From SZUA-87 sp041687805 (GTDB taxonomy: Bacteria; Actinomycetota; Acidimicrobiia; Acidimicrobiales; Aldehydirespiratoraceae): 23,114 nt of DNA. Location: assembly GCA_041687805.1 (NCBI GenBank), contig JBDNJK010000080.1, positions 1-23,114 of the forward strand, in the 5' to 3' direction. A model generated the notes under the pieces. It saw nothing but the letters and a program-made list of their open reading frames with translations. It searched no databases and was not told the DNA's origin. How positions within the stretch are numbered: position 1 is the stretch's first letter; each line of letters starts with the position of its first letter. Below are positions 1-7,988 of the stretch, piece after piece. The position numbers and the translations under genes are program-made.

Positions 1-918
1 AAATGAACGCGTGACCTTACGCTCAGTCGCACCTCGGCGGCAAACGACCGCACAGGTGTCGACCGCGGCGTCGAACACTTGCTGCTGCGACCACCAAAAT
101 GCCACCGGTGGAGCCAGTTCATCGAGCAGCGCTCGGGCTGGAGCGGCGTAGCGCGCCGACAATGCCGACGTTGGTTGCACAAGTGCGACGGTGCCGCCAG
201 CAGCGACGTTCTCTGAGGCCGCAACCAAGAAAAGCACTGCCTCGTCGACATATCCGCCCAAGCCGGGCCAGCGGATCGACAGCTCTGCCCGACTCGCCTG
301 ACCTCTGGCCGTACGGGCCCTCAACTGCGAGAGGAAGGGAGGGTTGCCAACGATCAAATCCGGCGTTCTGCCAGCGAATGGATCGTTCTCGAGAAAGTCG
401 GCCAATCGGATGTTTCCGGGAGCGGGCCTGACTCCGCCAGACCATAAGGCGATGGCCGCTTCTGTAGTGGCAACGGCCAGCGGATCGATGTCACAACCGA
501 TCAGCCGAGCGACGGCGTCTTCCTTGGTGCCGCTCATTCGTTCGGCGGCGGCAATCAGGAAAACTCCACCCCCGGTCGAAGGGTCGGCGACCAGCTTCGG
601 ATCGTGCAGCGGCCATGCCAAGTCGACAATTGCCGAAGCCACGTCGAATGGAGTGTGGTGAACCCCACCCCCACGCCTCACTTCGGATGTGAGCAACGCC
701 TCTCGCACCGCTCCCGGCAGAAAATGGGCCAGAGGCCGGAGCGAATCGTCGATGACGACTGCGGCCACTTCACGGTCTGGTGACACCCGGGCGCCATCGA
801 TGCAGAACTCAGCCTCGACGCCGGTCAGTTCGGCAGCCGCCGCGACAACACCAGCGAGGACGCCGGCGTGCTCGCCGGTCGACGCCTCGATGAAACGAGC
901 GACCGTCGACGATAACAA
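1..918 (-). CDS. N6-adenine DNA methyltransferase (Eco57I/TaqI-like), partial
   Basis: The frame is open for 306 codons and runs off the left edge, so the C-terminus is missing. The class I methyltransferase core is visible. A YTP-like motif (HHTPFDVA, about residues 87-94) precedes motif I DPSTGGGVFL (112-121). The acidic motif II region is GCDIDPLAVA (141-150) and the catalytic motif IV is NPPF (192-195). The NPPF form marks amino-methyltransferases of the N6-adenine type, as in type I and type IIG enzymes. It should transfer a methyl group from SAM to adenine in DNA; whether an endonuclease part exists cannot be seen. The start is uncertain. The upstream in-frame stop is the helicase TAG, and the first usable codon is TTG at 918, only 3 nt past that stop. 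A GTG at codon 45 (786) is the alternative. The tight spacing suggests co-transcription with the helicase. Family confident, specificity unknown. Confidence 0.8.
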   Translation of the reverse strand, partial: MLSSTVARFIEASTGEHAGVLAGVVAAAAELTGVEAEFCIDGARVSPDREVAAVVIDDSLRPLAHFLPGAVREALLTSEVRRGGGVHHTPFDVASAIVDLAWPLHDPKLVADPSTGGGVFLIAAAERMSGTKEDAVARLIGCDIDPLAVATTEAAIALWSGGVRPAPGNIRLADFLENDPFAGRTPDLIVGNPPFLSQLRARTARGQASRAELSIRWPGLGGYVDEAVLFLVAASENVAAGGTVALVQPTSALSARYAAPARALLDELAPPVAFWWSQQQVFDAAVDTCAVVCRRGATERKVTRSF

Positions 919-921
919 GAC

Positions 922-2097
922 CTAGTCGGCTTCTGGGTCCCAGCTCACCAGATCGGTGAGGCGCTTGTCGTTGGAGAACATCTCGACGATCGGCATCAGC
1001 ACGCCGATGCGCTTCTGGAGCCGCTTGATGTCGAGCTCCTCGTTCCACATTGACAGCGTGACCACTAGACCACTCTCACCGGCTCGCGCTGTGCGACCGG
1101 CGCGATGAAGGTAAGTCTTGTGATCCGACGGTGGATCGTATTGCAGCACCACGTCAATATCGTCGACATGGATCCCGCGTGCGGCGACGTCAGTTGCGAC
1201 GAGAACCTGAAGTTTGCCGTTGCTGAAATCCTTGAGCGACCGCTCGCGCTGCGCCTGGCGAAGATCGCCGTGGATCGGGGCAGCCAACATGCCGAGCTTG
1301 CCGAGTTCCTCGGCGAGACGATCAGCCATCACCTTGGTGCGAGTGAACATGATCGTTCGCTCGACCGAATTCGCGATCGCTGCCGCAACTTTCGGCTTGT
1401 CCATCCTGTGGACAGCAATGAAGCGGTGAGCCATCTCCTCTACGGTGAACTCCTCACCGGCTACTTCGTGCATCTCCGGATCGATTTGGTAGCGCCGAAT
1501 CAGCGTGTTGACAGCACCATCGAGAGTGGCCGAGAAGAGAAGGGTCTGCCGATCTTTCTCGACGTTTCGCAGGATCCACTCGACCTGGGGAAGAAACCCC
1601 ATGTCGGCCATCCGGTCGGCCTCATCGACCACGACATGGCTTACCGACGTGACGGCAACAGCCTTACGCTCGATCAGGTCGATCATCCGGCCTGGAGTGG
1701 CGATGACCATGTCGATACCGTTTTCAAGTTTGGTGATCTGCTTCTCGATCGGCGCACCGCCGTAGACGGCCAGCACTGAACGCCCCACGGCCGCGGCGGC
1801 GGGCTTGAGCTCATCGCAAACTTGGTTGGCCAGCTCACGAGTGGGAACTAGAGCAAGAGCAGTAGGCAGTTTGGGCTGCGCTTTGGCAAGCGTTTGCAGG
1901 ACGGGCAGTCCGAAGGCAAGCGTCTTGCCTGAACCGGTCTTGGCCTTGCCACACACATCCTTGCCGGCGAGCGCGTCGGGGATGGTGAGAGCTTGGATCG
2001 GGAATGGGAAGGTGATGCCCTTGTCGGAGAGGGTGGCGACGATCTCGTCGCACAGGCCGAGTTCGGCGAAGGTTTTGGTTGCAAGAGAATTAGGCAT
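922..2097 (-). CDS. DEAD-box ATP-dependent RNA helicase
   Basis: A 391-residue superfamily 2 helicase core with almost no extensions. The Q motif region FPFPIQ lies at about 30-35, motif I AKTGSGKT at 52-59, motif Ia PTRELA at 85-90, motif II DEAD at 158-161 and motif III SAT at 189-191. Motif VI HRAGRTARAG lies near the C-terminus. The family uses ATP to unwind short RNA duplexes and acts in ribosome assembly, mRNA decay or cold adaptation. The short C-terminus lacks an RNA-binding tail, so it resembles the compact RhlE-like group rather than DeaD or DbpA. It reads out of a short gap after the ATL gene and ends with TAG directly ahead of the methyltransferase frame. The ATG start fits the usual N-terminus of the family. 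Function of the family is certain; the exact orthologue is not. Confidence 0.93.
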   Translation of the reverse strand: MPNSLATKTFAELGLCDEIVATLSDKGITFPFPIQALTIPDALAGKDVCGKAKTGSGKTLAFGLPVLQTLAKAQPKLPTALALVPTRELANQVCDELKPAAAAVGRSVLAVYGGAPIEKQITKLENGIDMVIATPGRMIDLIERKAVAVTSVSHVVVDEADRMADMGFLPQVEWILRNVEKDRQTLLFSATLDGAVNTLIRRYQIDPEMHEVAGEEFTVEEMAHRFIAVHRMDKPKVAAAIANSVERTIMFTRTKVMADRLAEELGKLGMLAAPIHGDLRQAQRERSLKDFSNGKLQVLVATDVAARGIHVDDIDVVLQYDPPSDHKTYLHRAGRTARAGESGLVVTLSMWNEELDIKRLQKRIGVLMPIVEMFSNDKRLTDLVSWDPEAD

Positions 2098-2121
2098 GGT
2101 TTTGCCGTCAGGGTACCGCCA

Positions 2122-2412
2122 TCAGATCACCCGCCCCCTGATCACCTTCACGCCCTCACTCACCAAGAGCCGCGCCTGCTCAAAAGGGTCGCCGGCTTTG
2201 AGCCGTCCATCGGCCGCCACCACCCGCCACCAGGGGAACCCGGCACCGTCGCTTCGCCGCAGCATGGATCCAACGGCACGGGCTGCACCGGGTCGCCCGG
2301 CCTCTTGGGCAACCTCGGAATAGGTGACAACGTCTCCGGGCACAAGATCATCAAGAACTGCCGCCACCGACAGCTCGAAGTCGGTCCAAGTCGTGCGATC
2401 GAGCGGGTCCAT
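2122..2412 (-). CDS. atl: Alkyltransferase-like protein (MGMT-family DNA-binding protein)
   Basis: A 96-residue protein matching the C-terminal DNA-binding domain of O6-alkylguanine-DNA alkyltransferases. The helix-turn-helix segment carries the arginine finger within ARAVGSML (R45). The usual active-site PCHRV is replaced by PWWRV (residues 60-64), so the acceptor cysteine is absent. ATL proteins of this kind bind O6-alkylguanine, flip the base and recruit nucleotide excision repair instead of removing the alkyl group (family knowledge). Length is normal for bacterial ATL. It lies 24 bp upstream of the helicase on the same strand, so the two may be co-transcribed. It is divergent from the serine hydrolase across a 66-bp gap. 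Confidence 0.9.
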   Translation of the reverse strand: MDPLDRTTWTDFELSVAAVLDDLVPGDVVTYSEVAQEAGRPGAARAVGSMLRRSDGAGFPWWRVVAADGRLKAGDPFEQARLLVSEGVKVIRGRVI

Positions 2413-2466
2413 CGGTCAAACACCGTAGTGCCGGGCGGCCCTGTCGGGTGAAGCGACTTCCGCCTG

Positions 2467-2472
2467 TATTGT
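2467..2472 (+). promoter_or_regulatory. -10 hexamer for a probable leaderless transcript
   Basis: TATTGT, preceded by TG as in an extended -10, ends 6 nt before the ATG at 2479. A start site about 7 nt after the hexamer would coincide with the start codon. No Shine-Dalgarno sequence is seen. The same TANNNT-N6-start arrangement occurs at three other genes in this window. Confidence 0.5.
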
Positions 2473-2478
2473 CACGCC

Positions 2479-3297
2479 ATGGTCGACCTCACCGAGATGG
2501 ACGAGTGGCCGGTCGACAATTTGGCCGCAGGAGCGATTTGTGGCGGTGTCGTGTCGACACGAGGTGACATCGATCGGCCATTTCCGCTTGCCTCGCTTAC
2601 CAAACTGATTACCTCATTGGCGGTTCTTGTGGCCTCTGAGGAGGGCACGCTGTCGATCGAATCGACCGTCACCGAAGAAGGCGCCACAGTGGCCGATTTG
2701 TTGGCACACGCTGGCGGAATCGCCCCCGACGATCCCAAACCGCTCACCTCACCGCGTGTTCGACGGATCTACAGCACAGCCGCATACGACATCCTCGCCG
2801 ACCAACTCGCCGAGGCATCGGCCATGCCGTACATCACCTATGCCACCCAAGCAGTGCTGCATCCAGCAGGAATGGAATCCACCACGATCGAAGGCTCCCC
2901 GGGTTCGGGGGCCACGAGCACGGTTCGCGATCTGATCAGGCTGGTCGAATGCTGGACCCGACCCATCCTCGTGTCCCCTACAACGCTTGAGTTGGCCACG
3001 TCGATCCACCTACCCCAACTCTCAGGCATCCTCCCCGGCTACGGTCGACAGGCCCCCAATCCATGGGGGCTCGGACCCGAGATTCGTGGATCGAAATCAC
3101 CTCACTGGACTGGGTCGCTCAGCTCGCCGAGATGTTTCGGGCACTTCGGGCGAAGCGGAACGATGCTGTGGATAGACCGCGAAGCTGACGCCGCTCTCAT
3201 TTCACTGACCGACCGGGAATTCGGCCAATGGGCCATCGATGCGTGGCCGAAGCTTTCCAATACCGTGATTTTGGAATCCCGAGTCCCCCAATTGTGA
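2479..3297 (+). CDS. Serine hydrolase, beta-lactamase/class C-like fold
   Basis: A 272-residue protein of the beta-lactamase/penicillin-binding family (PF00144 type). The nucleophile motif SxxK is SLTK at 39-42, inside PLASLTKL. The second motif is YST starting at Y98 (usually YxN, so the third residue is altered). The KTG-like box is HFGRSG at 222-227, in the HxG form seen in esterase-like and EstB-like members. There is no signal peptide or membrane anchor, so the protein is probably cytoplasmic and more likely an esterase, amidase or peptidase than a cell-wall enzyme. It is short for the family (often 350-400), with a compact middle region. The ATG at 2479 follows a -10 hexamer at leaderless distance. 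The stop codon lies inside a 14-bp palindrome. Substrate unknown. Confidence 0.82.
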   Translation: MVDLTEMDEWPVDNLAAGAICGGVVSTRGDIDRPFPLASLTKLITSLAVLVASEEGTLSIESTVTEEGATVADLLAHAGGIAPDDPKPLTSPRVRRIYSTAAYDILADQLAEASAMPYITYATQAVLHPAGMESTTIEGSPGSGATSTVRDLIRLVECWTRPILVSPTTLELATSIHLPQLSGILPGYGRQAPNPWGLGPEIRGSKSPHWTGSLSSPRCFGHFGRSGTMLWIDREADAALISLTDREFGQWAIDAWPKLSNTVILESRVPQL

Positions 3298-3307
3298 CAA
3301 TTGTCAC
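3294..3307. repeat. 14-bp perfect palindrome, possible operator
   Basis: GTGACAATTGTCAC is an uninterrupted palindrome overlapping the serine hydrolase stop codon. It sits about 70 bp upstream of the small ORF and phosphotransferase. It has the size of a dimeric repressor site, but no regulator is encoded beside it. A second inverted repeat, CTGAGGA (3320-3326) with TCCTCAG (3338-3344), follows without a T-run. Confidence 0.35.
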
Positions 3308-3374
3308 CCTGACGATATCCTGAGGAACGCTTGAGAATCCTCAGTCTGATAGTCGCCGTGCCGATGGAGCCACC

Positions 3375-3407
3375 ATGGATTCGTTGTCGCGGGAACTGCC
3401 TCAGTGA
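3375..3407 (+). CDS. Ten-codon upstream ORF (leader peptide candidate)
   Basis: ATG at 3375 opens a 10-residue frame (MDSLSRELPQ) ending at TGA 3405-3407. A GGAG ribosome-binding site (3366-3369) lies 5 nt ahead, an arrangement like that at lexA (GGAGG, CACC, ATG). Its TGA overlaps the GTG start of the phosphotransferase (GTGA), the classic geometry for translational coupling. It resembles no known peptide, so its role is probably to deliver ribosomes to the downstream start. It could also be chance. Confidence 0.4.
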   Translation: MDSLSRELPQ

Positions 3408-4402
3408 ACAATCACGCCAATAGCCCCATGGCCATGGCGCGTGCCCGTCATGCCCTGATGCAAGCCGGGCTCGATCCGAGCGTGCCACTCGTGGCAGCGT
3501 CGAGCGTCACCAACGAGGTCTGGATGACCGCACACCACGTGATTCGGGTGAATCGTCGTCCCAACCAACGGCTACGACGCGAAGCAATTCTGGGACCGAG
3601 TCTGCCCGCCGAAATCGGATACCCGTTGGTGGTCTCATATGGCGGGCAGATGGGAGCCGACTACCTCGTTCTCTTGCGGGTACCAGGCCGTCCACTGGCC
3701 CACTGCTGGCCCGAAATGAGCCGAGACCAGCGGCGCGACGCAATCCACCAGGTCGCCGACAAGCTCCGCAGACTCCACATGACGCCAGGGCCGGTCGACC
3801 TACCCAGAATCGATGCACCCCAGATGCTCCGAGCCGACACTCTCTCGCCAGTGATGTCGCTGCTGGTTGCCATCGACCAGCTTCGAACGCTCGCCAACAT
3901 CAATCTCGGGCTCATCGATGAGGTCGAGCACATGGTGTACGACCTCACCCCCTCGATTGAACCATTCGACAGCAAGTTCTTGGTGCACGGCGATCTCACG
4001 TTCGAGAACATTCTCTGGGACGGCAAACACATCACCGCAATCCTCGATTTTGAATGGGCACGAGCCAGCCCTCCCGACGTCGATCTCGACGTGTTCCTTC
4101 GGTTCTGCTGTCTTCCACAACATCATGTCGCCGAGGCCTACGTGGATGTGACACATCCCGAGGACTATGCCGAGGTTCCGTGGTGGCTACAGGAGTCGTA
4201 TCCCGAACTGTTTTCCATTCCGCACCAAATCGATCGGCTGCGGCTCTATTCGATCGCCTACGACGTTCGTGACCTCACGATGTTTCCACCACCTGCGCCG
4301 ACATCCCAACTGCACGAACATCACGCAATAAATCGGCTACTCAGGACCGTCAGCGGGCGGAGTCATCTCGATCTTCTCGACGCCGACACCCGAGCCGGCT
4401 GA
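3404..4402 (+). CDS. APH-family phosphotransferase (aminoglycoside/choline kinase fold)
   Basis: A 332-residue protein with the APH/choline-kinase catalytic signature. The catalytic loop is HGDLTFENIL, with H195, D197 (base) and N202 (metal ligand). The metal-binding aspartate follows as ILDFEWA (D215). The family transfers the gamma-phosphate of ATP to a hydroxyl on an antibiotic, sugar, choline or other small molecule. Nothing in the sequence selects the substrate, so a resistance role should not be assumed. A GTG start is used, overlapping the TGA of a 10-codon ORF; ATG at codon 9 (3428) is an alternative. The last 66 nt overlap the end of lgt on the other strand. The post-DFEWA segment (about 217-330) is less conserved, as is usual. 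Confident of the fold only. Confidence 0.82.
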   Translation: MNNHANSPMAMARARHALMQAGLDPSVPLVAASSVTNEVWMTAHHVIRVNRRPNQRLRREAILGPSLPAEIGYPLVVSYGGQMGADYLVLLRVPGRPLAHCWPEMSRDQRRDAIHQVADKLRRLHMTPGPVDLPRIDAPQMLRADTLSPVMSLLVAIDQLRTLANINLGLIDEVEHMVYDLTPSIEPFDSKFLVHGDLTFENILWDGKHITAILDFEWARASPPDVDLDVFLRFCCLPQHHVAEAYVDVTHPEDYAEVPWWLQESYPELFSIPHQIDRLRLYSIAYDVRDLTMFPPPAPTSQLHEHHAINRLLRTVSGRSHLDLLDADTRAG

Positions 4403-5218
4403 GTCGGCTGAGTCTGACGAATCAGCGCTGGCCCGCCCTCGAAAGTAGAGCCATGCGCCAGAAGCAACGATGCCGATCAGGCTCATCCAGATGTTGATTC
4501 TCACGCCAGCGATATGGGTGGCGTGATCGATGCGCACGGTCTCCAGCCACAGACGTGCAGTGAGATAGCCGAGGATGTAGACCGCGATGAGGCTGCCCCG
4601 CTTCACCACTCGTTTACCGTCGAGCCAGATCAGAAATAGAACCAACCCGATGTTCCACAGCGATTCGTAGAGAAACGTGGGGTGGAACGTAGACGCCTCC
4701 GGATGTCCGGCTTCTGCCGCGAGTTCCGGTTTGATCTCGACGGCCCACGGGAGATTGCTGGGACCACCGAACAGCTCCTGGTTGAACCAGTTGCCCCAGC
4801 GACCTATGGCCTGAGCCAACGGCAGGGCCGGGACGAGGGCGTCGAGCATGTCGGGTCGAGAAATTCCTCGTCGCTTGATCACCCACAGAGCGCCGAAAAC
4901 ACCTGCCGCTACACCTCCGGGTATTCCGAGGCCGCCCTCCCACACCTTGAACGGCACCAGCCAGCCCTCGTCGAAACGCCAGTCGGTGATCACGTGATAG
5001 AGCCGTGCGCCGATCAGGCCTGCCGGAACGGCCCACATTGCGACTGATGCGACATCGTCGGGATTACCCCCGCGATCTTCCCAACGCTTCTGGCCCAGCC
5101 ATACGCCCGCCACCACACCAAGGGCGATCATAAGTCCGTAGGCACGCAACGTGAGCGGGCCCAGCTCTATGAGGCTGGTGGACGGGCTGGGTATAGAGGC
5201 GAACAACGGGATCTCCAA
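4337..5218 (-). CDS. lgt: Prolipoprotein diacylglyceryl transferase
   Basis: Lgt attaches diacylglycerol from phosphatidylglycerol to the lipobox cysteine of prelipoproteins in the cytoplasmic membrane. The 293-residue protein shows the family signature IGRWGNWFNQELFGGPS, with R140, N143, N146 and E148. It also has GARLYHV (about 70-76) and HPTFLYE in the second half, and about seven hydrophobic segments. The C-terminal tail is short and rich in Ser, Asp and Ala. The start is TTG at 5218, because no ATG or GTG lies upstream in frame and the N-terminus already aligns with the family. It follows the acyl-CoA dehydrogenase after 57 bp. The L,D-transpeptidase lipoprotein three genes upstream is a natural client. 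Its 3' end overlaps the convergent phosphotransferase by 66 nt. Confidence 0.96.
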   Translation of the reverse strand: MEIPLFASIPSPSTSLIELGPLTLRAYGLMIALGVVAGVWLGQKRWEDRGGNPDDVASVAMWAVPAGLIGARLYHVITDWRFDEGWLVPFKVWEGGLGIPGGVAAGVFGALWVIKRRGISRPDMLDALVPALPLAQAIGRWGNWFNQELFGGPSNLPWAVEIKPELAAEAGHPEASTFHPTFLYESLWNIGLVLFLIWLDGKRVVKRGSLIAVYILGYLTARLWLETVRIDHATHIAGVRINIWMSLIGIVASGAWLYFRGRASADSSDSADSAGSGVGVEKIEMTPPADGPE

Positions 5219-5259
5219 GCGCTGGAACTCTGCACGAAACCCTACACGGGCGCAGCAAC

Positions 5260-5274
5260 TTCCGCCCCGCGGAA
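5260..5274 (-). terminator. Small hairpin after the acyl-CoA dehydrogenase gene
   Basis: TTCCGC and GCGGAA form a 6-bp stem with a 3-nt loop just past the dehydrogenase stop codon and ahead of lgt. There is no T-run, so it may only weaken read-through into lgt or stabilise the upstream mRNA 3' end. Confidence 0.3.
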
Positions 5275-5275
5275 A

Positions 5276-7060
5276 TCAGAGTGAGAGAATCCCCGCACGG
5301 CCATGCGACAGATCGGCAATTCCAGACTCGACGCCGGCCTCAAGACCAGGAACGCGGGCCAATCGATGGGTGGCAAAGAACCGGGCCAGCAGAGACTTGT
5401 CGCGAATCAGATCGGCATCACCAGACTCTTGAGCCGCGATCGCTGCGTCGGCCAATATTTGCCCGCCGGTGGTGGTGGCCAACATCGCCAGATAGTCGGT
5501 GGCACCTGCCAGCCCGTCCAGGGGGTTGGTCGAGCCAGCTGCCAGCAACCAATCAGTGGCGCGTTTCGTGGCATCGAGTGCCTCGCCGAGATACTTGGCC
5601 ACCGGCGCGAGCTCGTCTAGTCCGTCGAGCTTTGCAAGCGTGGCGCCGATCGAGTCGAGGTGCCCAGCTATCACCGCTCCCCCGTTCATCGGCAACTTGC
5701 GGCCGACCAGATCCATCGCCTGGATGCCGTTGGTGCCCTCGTAGATCGGGGCGATGCGCGCATCACGAAAATGCTGTGCAGCTCCGGTTTCCTCGACAAA
5801 ACCCATGCCACCGTGAATTTGCACACCCTCGCTGGTGAGCTCCACACCAAGATCTGTGCACCAAGCCTTGCTTAATGGAGTGAGCAACGCCGCGAGCTGC
5901 TTGCCCGACTCGCGATCGTCGGCGTCGGCACCGTGGCTCGCGTGGTCGAGAGCTTCAGCGTTGCGGTAACACAGGCCGCGCATGGCGTCGATGCACGATT
6001 TCATGTCGAGCAGGGTGCGCTGGATGTCGGGATGGTCGACTATGGGTGAGCTGGCACCCGTCTCAGCCCCTGGAGCTCGCCCCTGCCGGCGTTGGTGGGC
6101 GTATGCCAGCGCCTGTTGGTAGGCGCGCTCTGTAAGAGCCAAGCCTTCTAGACCAACGGAAAGCCGAGCCATGTTCATCATCGTGAACATGGCTCGCATT
6201 CCGGCATTCTCTTCGCCGAGCATCCATCCAATGGCGCCTTCGTTGTCGCCATAACTCATGACACACGTGGGGCTGGCGTGGATGCCGAGCTTGTGTTCGA
6301 TCGACACACAGGACAAGTCATTGCGCTCGCCAAGGCTTCCGTCGGGGTTGACCAGGAACTTGGGAACAATGAAGAGGCTGATGCCCTTGGTGCCAGGGGG
6401 AGAATCTGGTGTGCGCGCCAACACCAAATGGATGATGTTGTCGGCCATGTCGTGCTCGCCCCAGGTGATGAAGATCTTCTGGCCGGTTATCGCCCACGAC
6501 CCGTCTCCCCGAGGAACGGCCTTGGAGGTGAGCGCTCCCACGTCGCTACCGGCCTGAGGTTCGGTGAGGTTCATGGTGCCCGACCACTCGCCGGACACCA
6601 TTTTCTCGAGATAGAGCTGTTGTTGAATCTCGTTGCCGTGATGTATCACCGCGTCGATGGCGCCCTGAGTGAGTAGGGGACACAACGAGAACGCCATGTT
6701 GGCAGATGTAAGGATTTCCTGAATCGCGATGCTGAGCGTCCACGGAAAACTGCCGCCACCGAATTCCTCCGGAAACCCGACACCACTCCATCCGGCCTCC
6801 ACGTAGAGGCGGTAAGCCTCCTTGAGGCCCGGTGCGGCTGTGACCGATCCGTCGTCGTTGCGCTGCGACCCAAACTTGTCGCCATCAGAATTGGTTGGCG
6901 CCACCACCTGCTCAAAGAATCGGGCCGCCTCGTCCAGCAAACCGTCGACCATGTCGGGCTCGGCGTGCTCGTAGCCCTCCATGGCAGCCAATGAATCGAA
7001 ATCGACGATGTTTCGTAACGTGAAACGAATGTCGGCCAGGGGAGTTTTGTAGTCGGTCAC
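5276..7060 (-). CDS. Acyl-CoA dehydrogenase, long form
   Basis: A 594-residue flavoprotein that introduces the alpha-beta double bond into acyl-CoA in fatty-acid or related acyl-CoA degradation. The N-terminal, middle (FAD/substrate; NLTEPQAGSDVG) and C-terminal dehydrogenase domains are all present. The catalytic glutamate is E441 in IYEGTNGIQ. An extra C-terminal helical domain explains the length, as in the about 600-residue subfamily often annotated FadE-like. GTG at 7060 is the start, 10 bp after the YihY-type gene, and no strong ribosome-binding site is seen. It sits among envelope genes without other beta-oxidation enzymes, so the acyl chain it acts on cannot be inferred. It ends 57 bp before lgt. 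Confidence 0.93.
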   Translation of the reverse strand: MTDYKTPLADIRFTLRNIVDFDSLAAMEGYEHAEPDMVDGLLDEAARFFEQVVAPTNSDGDKFGSQRNDDGSVTAAPGLKEAYRLYVEAGWSGVGFPEEFGGGSFPWTLSIAIQEILTSANMAFSLCPLLTQGAIDAVIHHGNEIQQQLYLEKMVSGEWSGTMNLTEPQAGSDVGALTSKAVPRGDGSWAITGQKIFITWGEHDMADNIIHLVLARTPDSPPGTKGISLFIVPKFLVNPDGSLGERNDLSCVSIEHKLGIHASPTCVMSYGDNEGAIGWMLGEENAGMRAMFTMMNMARLSVGLEGLALTERAYQQALAYAHQRRQGRAPGAETGASSPIVDHPDIQRTLLDMKSCIDAMRGLCYRNAEALDHASHGADADDRESGKQLAALLTPLSKAWCTDLGVELTSEGVQIHGGMGFVEETGAAQHFRDARIAPIYEGTNGIQAMDLVGRKLPMNGGAVIAGHLDSIGATLAKLDGLDELAPVAKYLGEALDATKRATDWLLAAGSTNPLDGLAGATDYLAMLATTTGGQILADAAIAAQESGDADLIRDKSLLARFFATHRLARVPGLEAGVESGIADLSHGRAGILSL

Positions 7061-7070
7061 GTCAAGAAGG

Positions 7071-7988
7071 CTAGTCCCGGCGTCTACCCATGGGTAAGTG
7101 GGGCGTTCGGCGAGGAGTCGCCACCGATTCCCCGTCGGTGATTCCCAACAAAGCGTTGACCTCCGCCCCGACCAGAAGGCCGAGAGCCATCAGATACAGC
7201 CAGAACATCAGGCTGAGCGCGCCGCCCAACAGCCCGAACACGGCGTTGGAACCCGATGACGCCGCGTTGAGATATCGGTTGAACCCCACCGACACGATCA
7301 CCCACCAAAGTGTGGCGATGAGAGCTCCAGGGATCTCGTTTCGCCACGGAGTTCGATGGCTGGGTGCCACGTGGTACACGGTGGCAGACCAGCCCACGAG
7401 CACCAGGGCCACCAGCGGCCACCGCAGCAGATCCCATGCGACGACGAAACCGTCACCGGCGCCATATCTATCGGCGATACGTCCGCCTACTCCAAACAGC
7501 GGTCCGACCACCGCCATCAGCATCACCATCGCCGACACGATCACCGTGGCGACCGTAAGACCGAATCCGACCAGACGAGTCGAGAGCCAGCCACGTGTAG
7601 TCGTGTAGCCATAGGCCACATCAAGCGATCCGACCACAGCCACGAACCCTCGGGAAGCCGCATAGACGGAGAACACCAGACCGGCGGTGAGCGCTCCGGT
7701 GTTGGCGCCGTCGAAAAGGTCGGCCACTGTCGCCGACAGTGTGTTGTCGGACCCAAACGTGACCGTCATCCGTTCGATGAGCCAGTTCTCGATTTGAGCC
7801 GACGCGTGAGCGCCAAGAAGCGAGTCGAATGAACCCAGCGCCGCTGCCACCACTATCACCAGCGGAAACAGGCCGAGCAGCGCGAAGAACGCGATCTCGG
7901 CCGCTAGGCCACCGACTCGGTCCTTCGACCATTCGCGAGCGACCGCTCGGATAATCTCGCCAATCCACCTGACGACGGTCCTAGCCAA
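7071..7988 (-). CDS. YihY/BrkB family inner-membrane protein
   Basis: A 305-residue polytopic protein of the YihY/UPF0761 (BrkB-like) family. The hallmark is the first segment, GGLAAEIAFFALLGLFPLVI (residues 26-45). About five further hydrophobic segments follow, including one around FGLLGGALSLMFWLYLMALG near the C-terminus. The family is found in many bacteria and its biochemical role is not settled. The TTG start at 7988 overlaps the end of the L,D-transpeptidase gene by 8 nt, so the two are probably translationally coupled. Its stop is 10 bp before the acyl-CoA dehydrogenase start, supporting one operon. The C-terminal tail is Arg-rich and presumably cytoplasmic. Confidence 0.88.
   Translation of the reverse strand: MARTVVRWIGEIIRAVAREWSKDRVGGLAAEIAFFALLGLFPLVIVVAAALGSFDSLLGAHASAQIENWLIERMTVTFGSDNTLSATVADLFDGANTGALTAGLVFSVYAASRGFVAVVGSLDVAYGYTTTRGWLSTRLVGFGLTVATVIVSAMVMLMAVVGPLFGVGGRIADRYGAGDGFVVAWDLLRWPLVALVLVGWSATVYHVAPSHRTPWRNEIPGALIATLWWVIVSVGFNRYLNAASSGSNAVFGLLGGALSLMFWLYLMALGLLVGAEVNALLGITDGESVATPRRTPHLPMGRRRD

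Noticed and set aside
1805..2323. Plus-strand ORF of 172 residues across the helicase and ATL genes
   Set aside because: Composition is that of an antisense shadow, and both minus-strand genes are well supported by conserved motifs.
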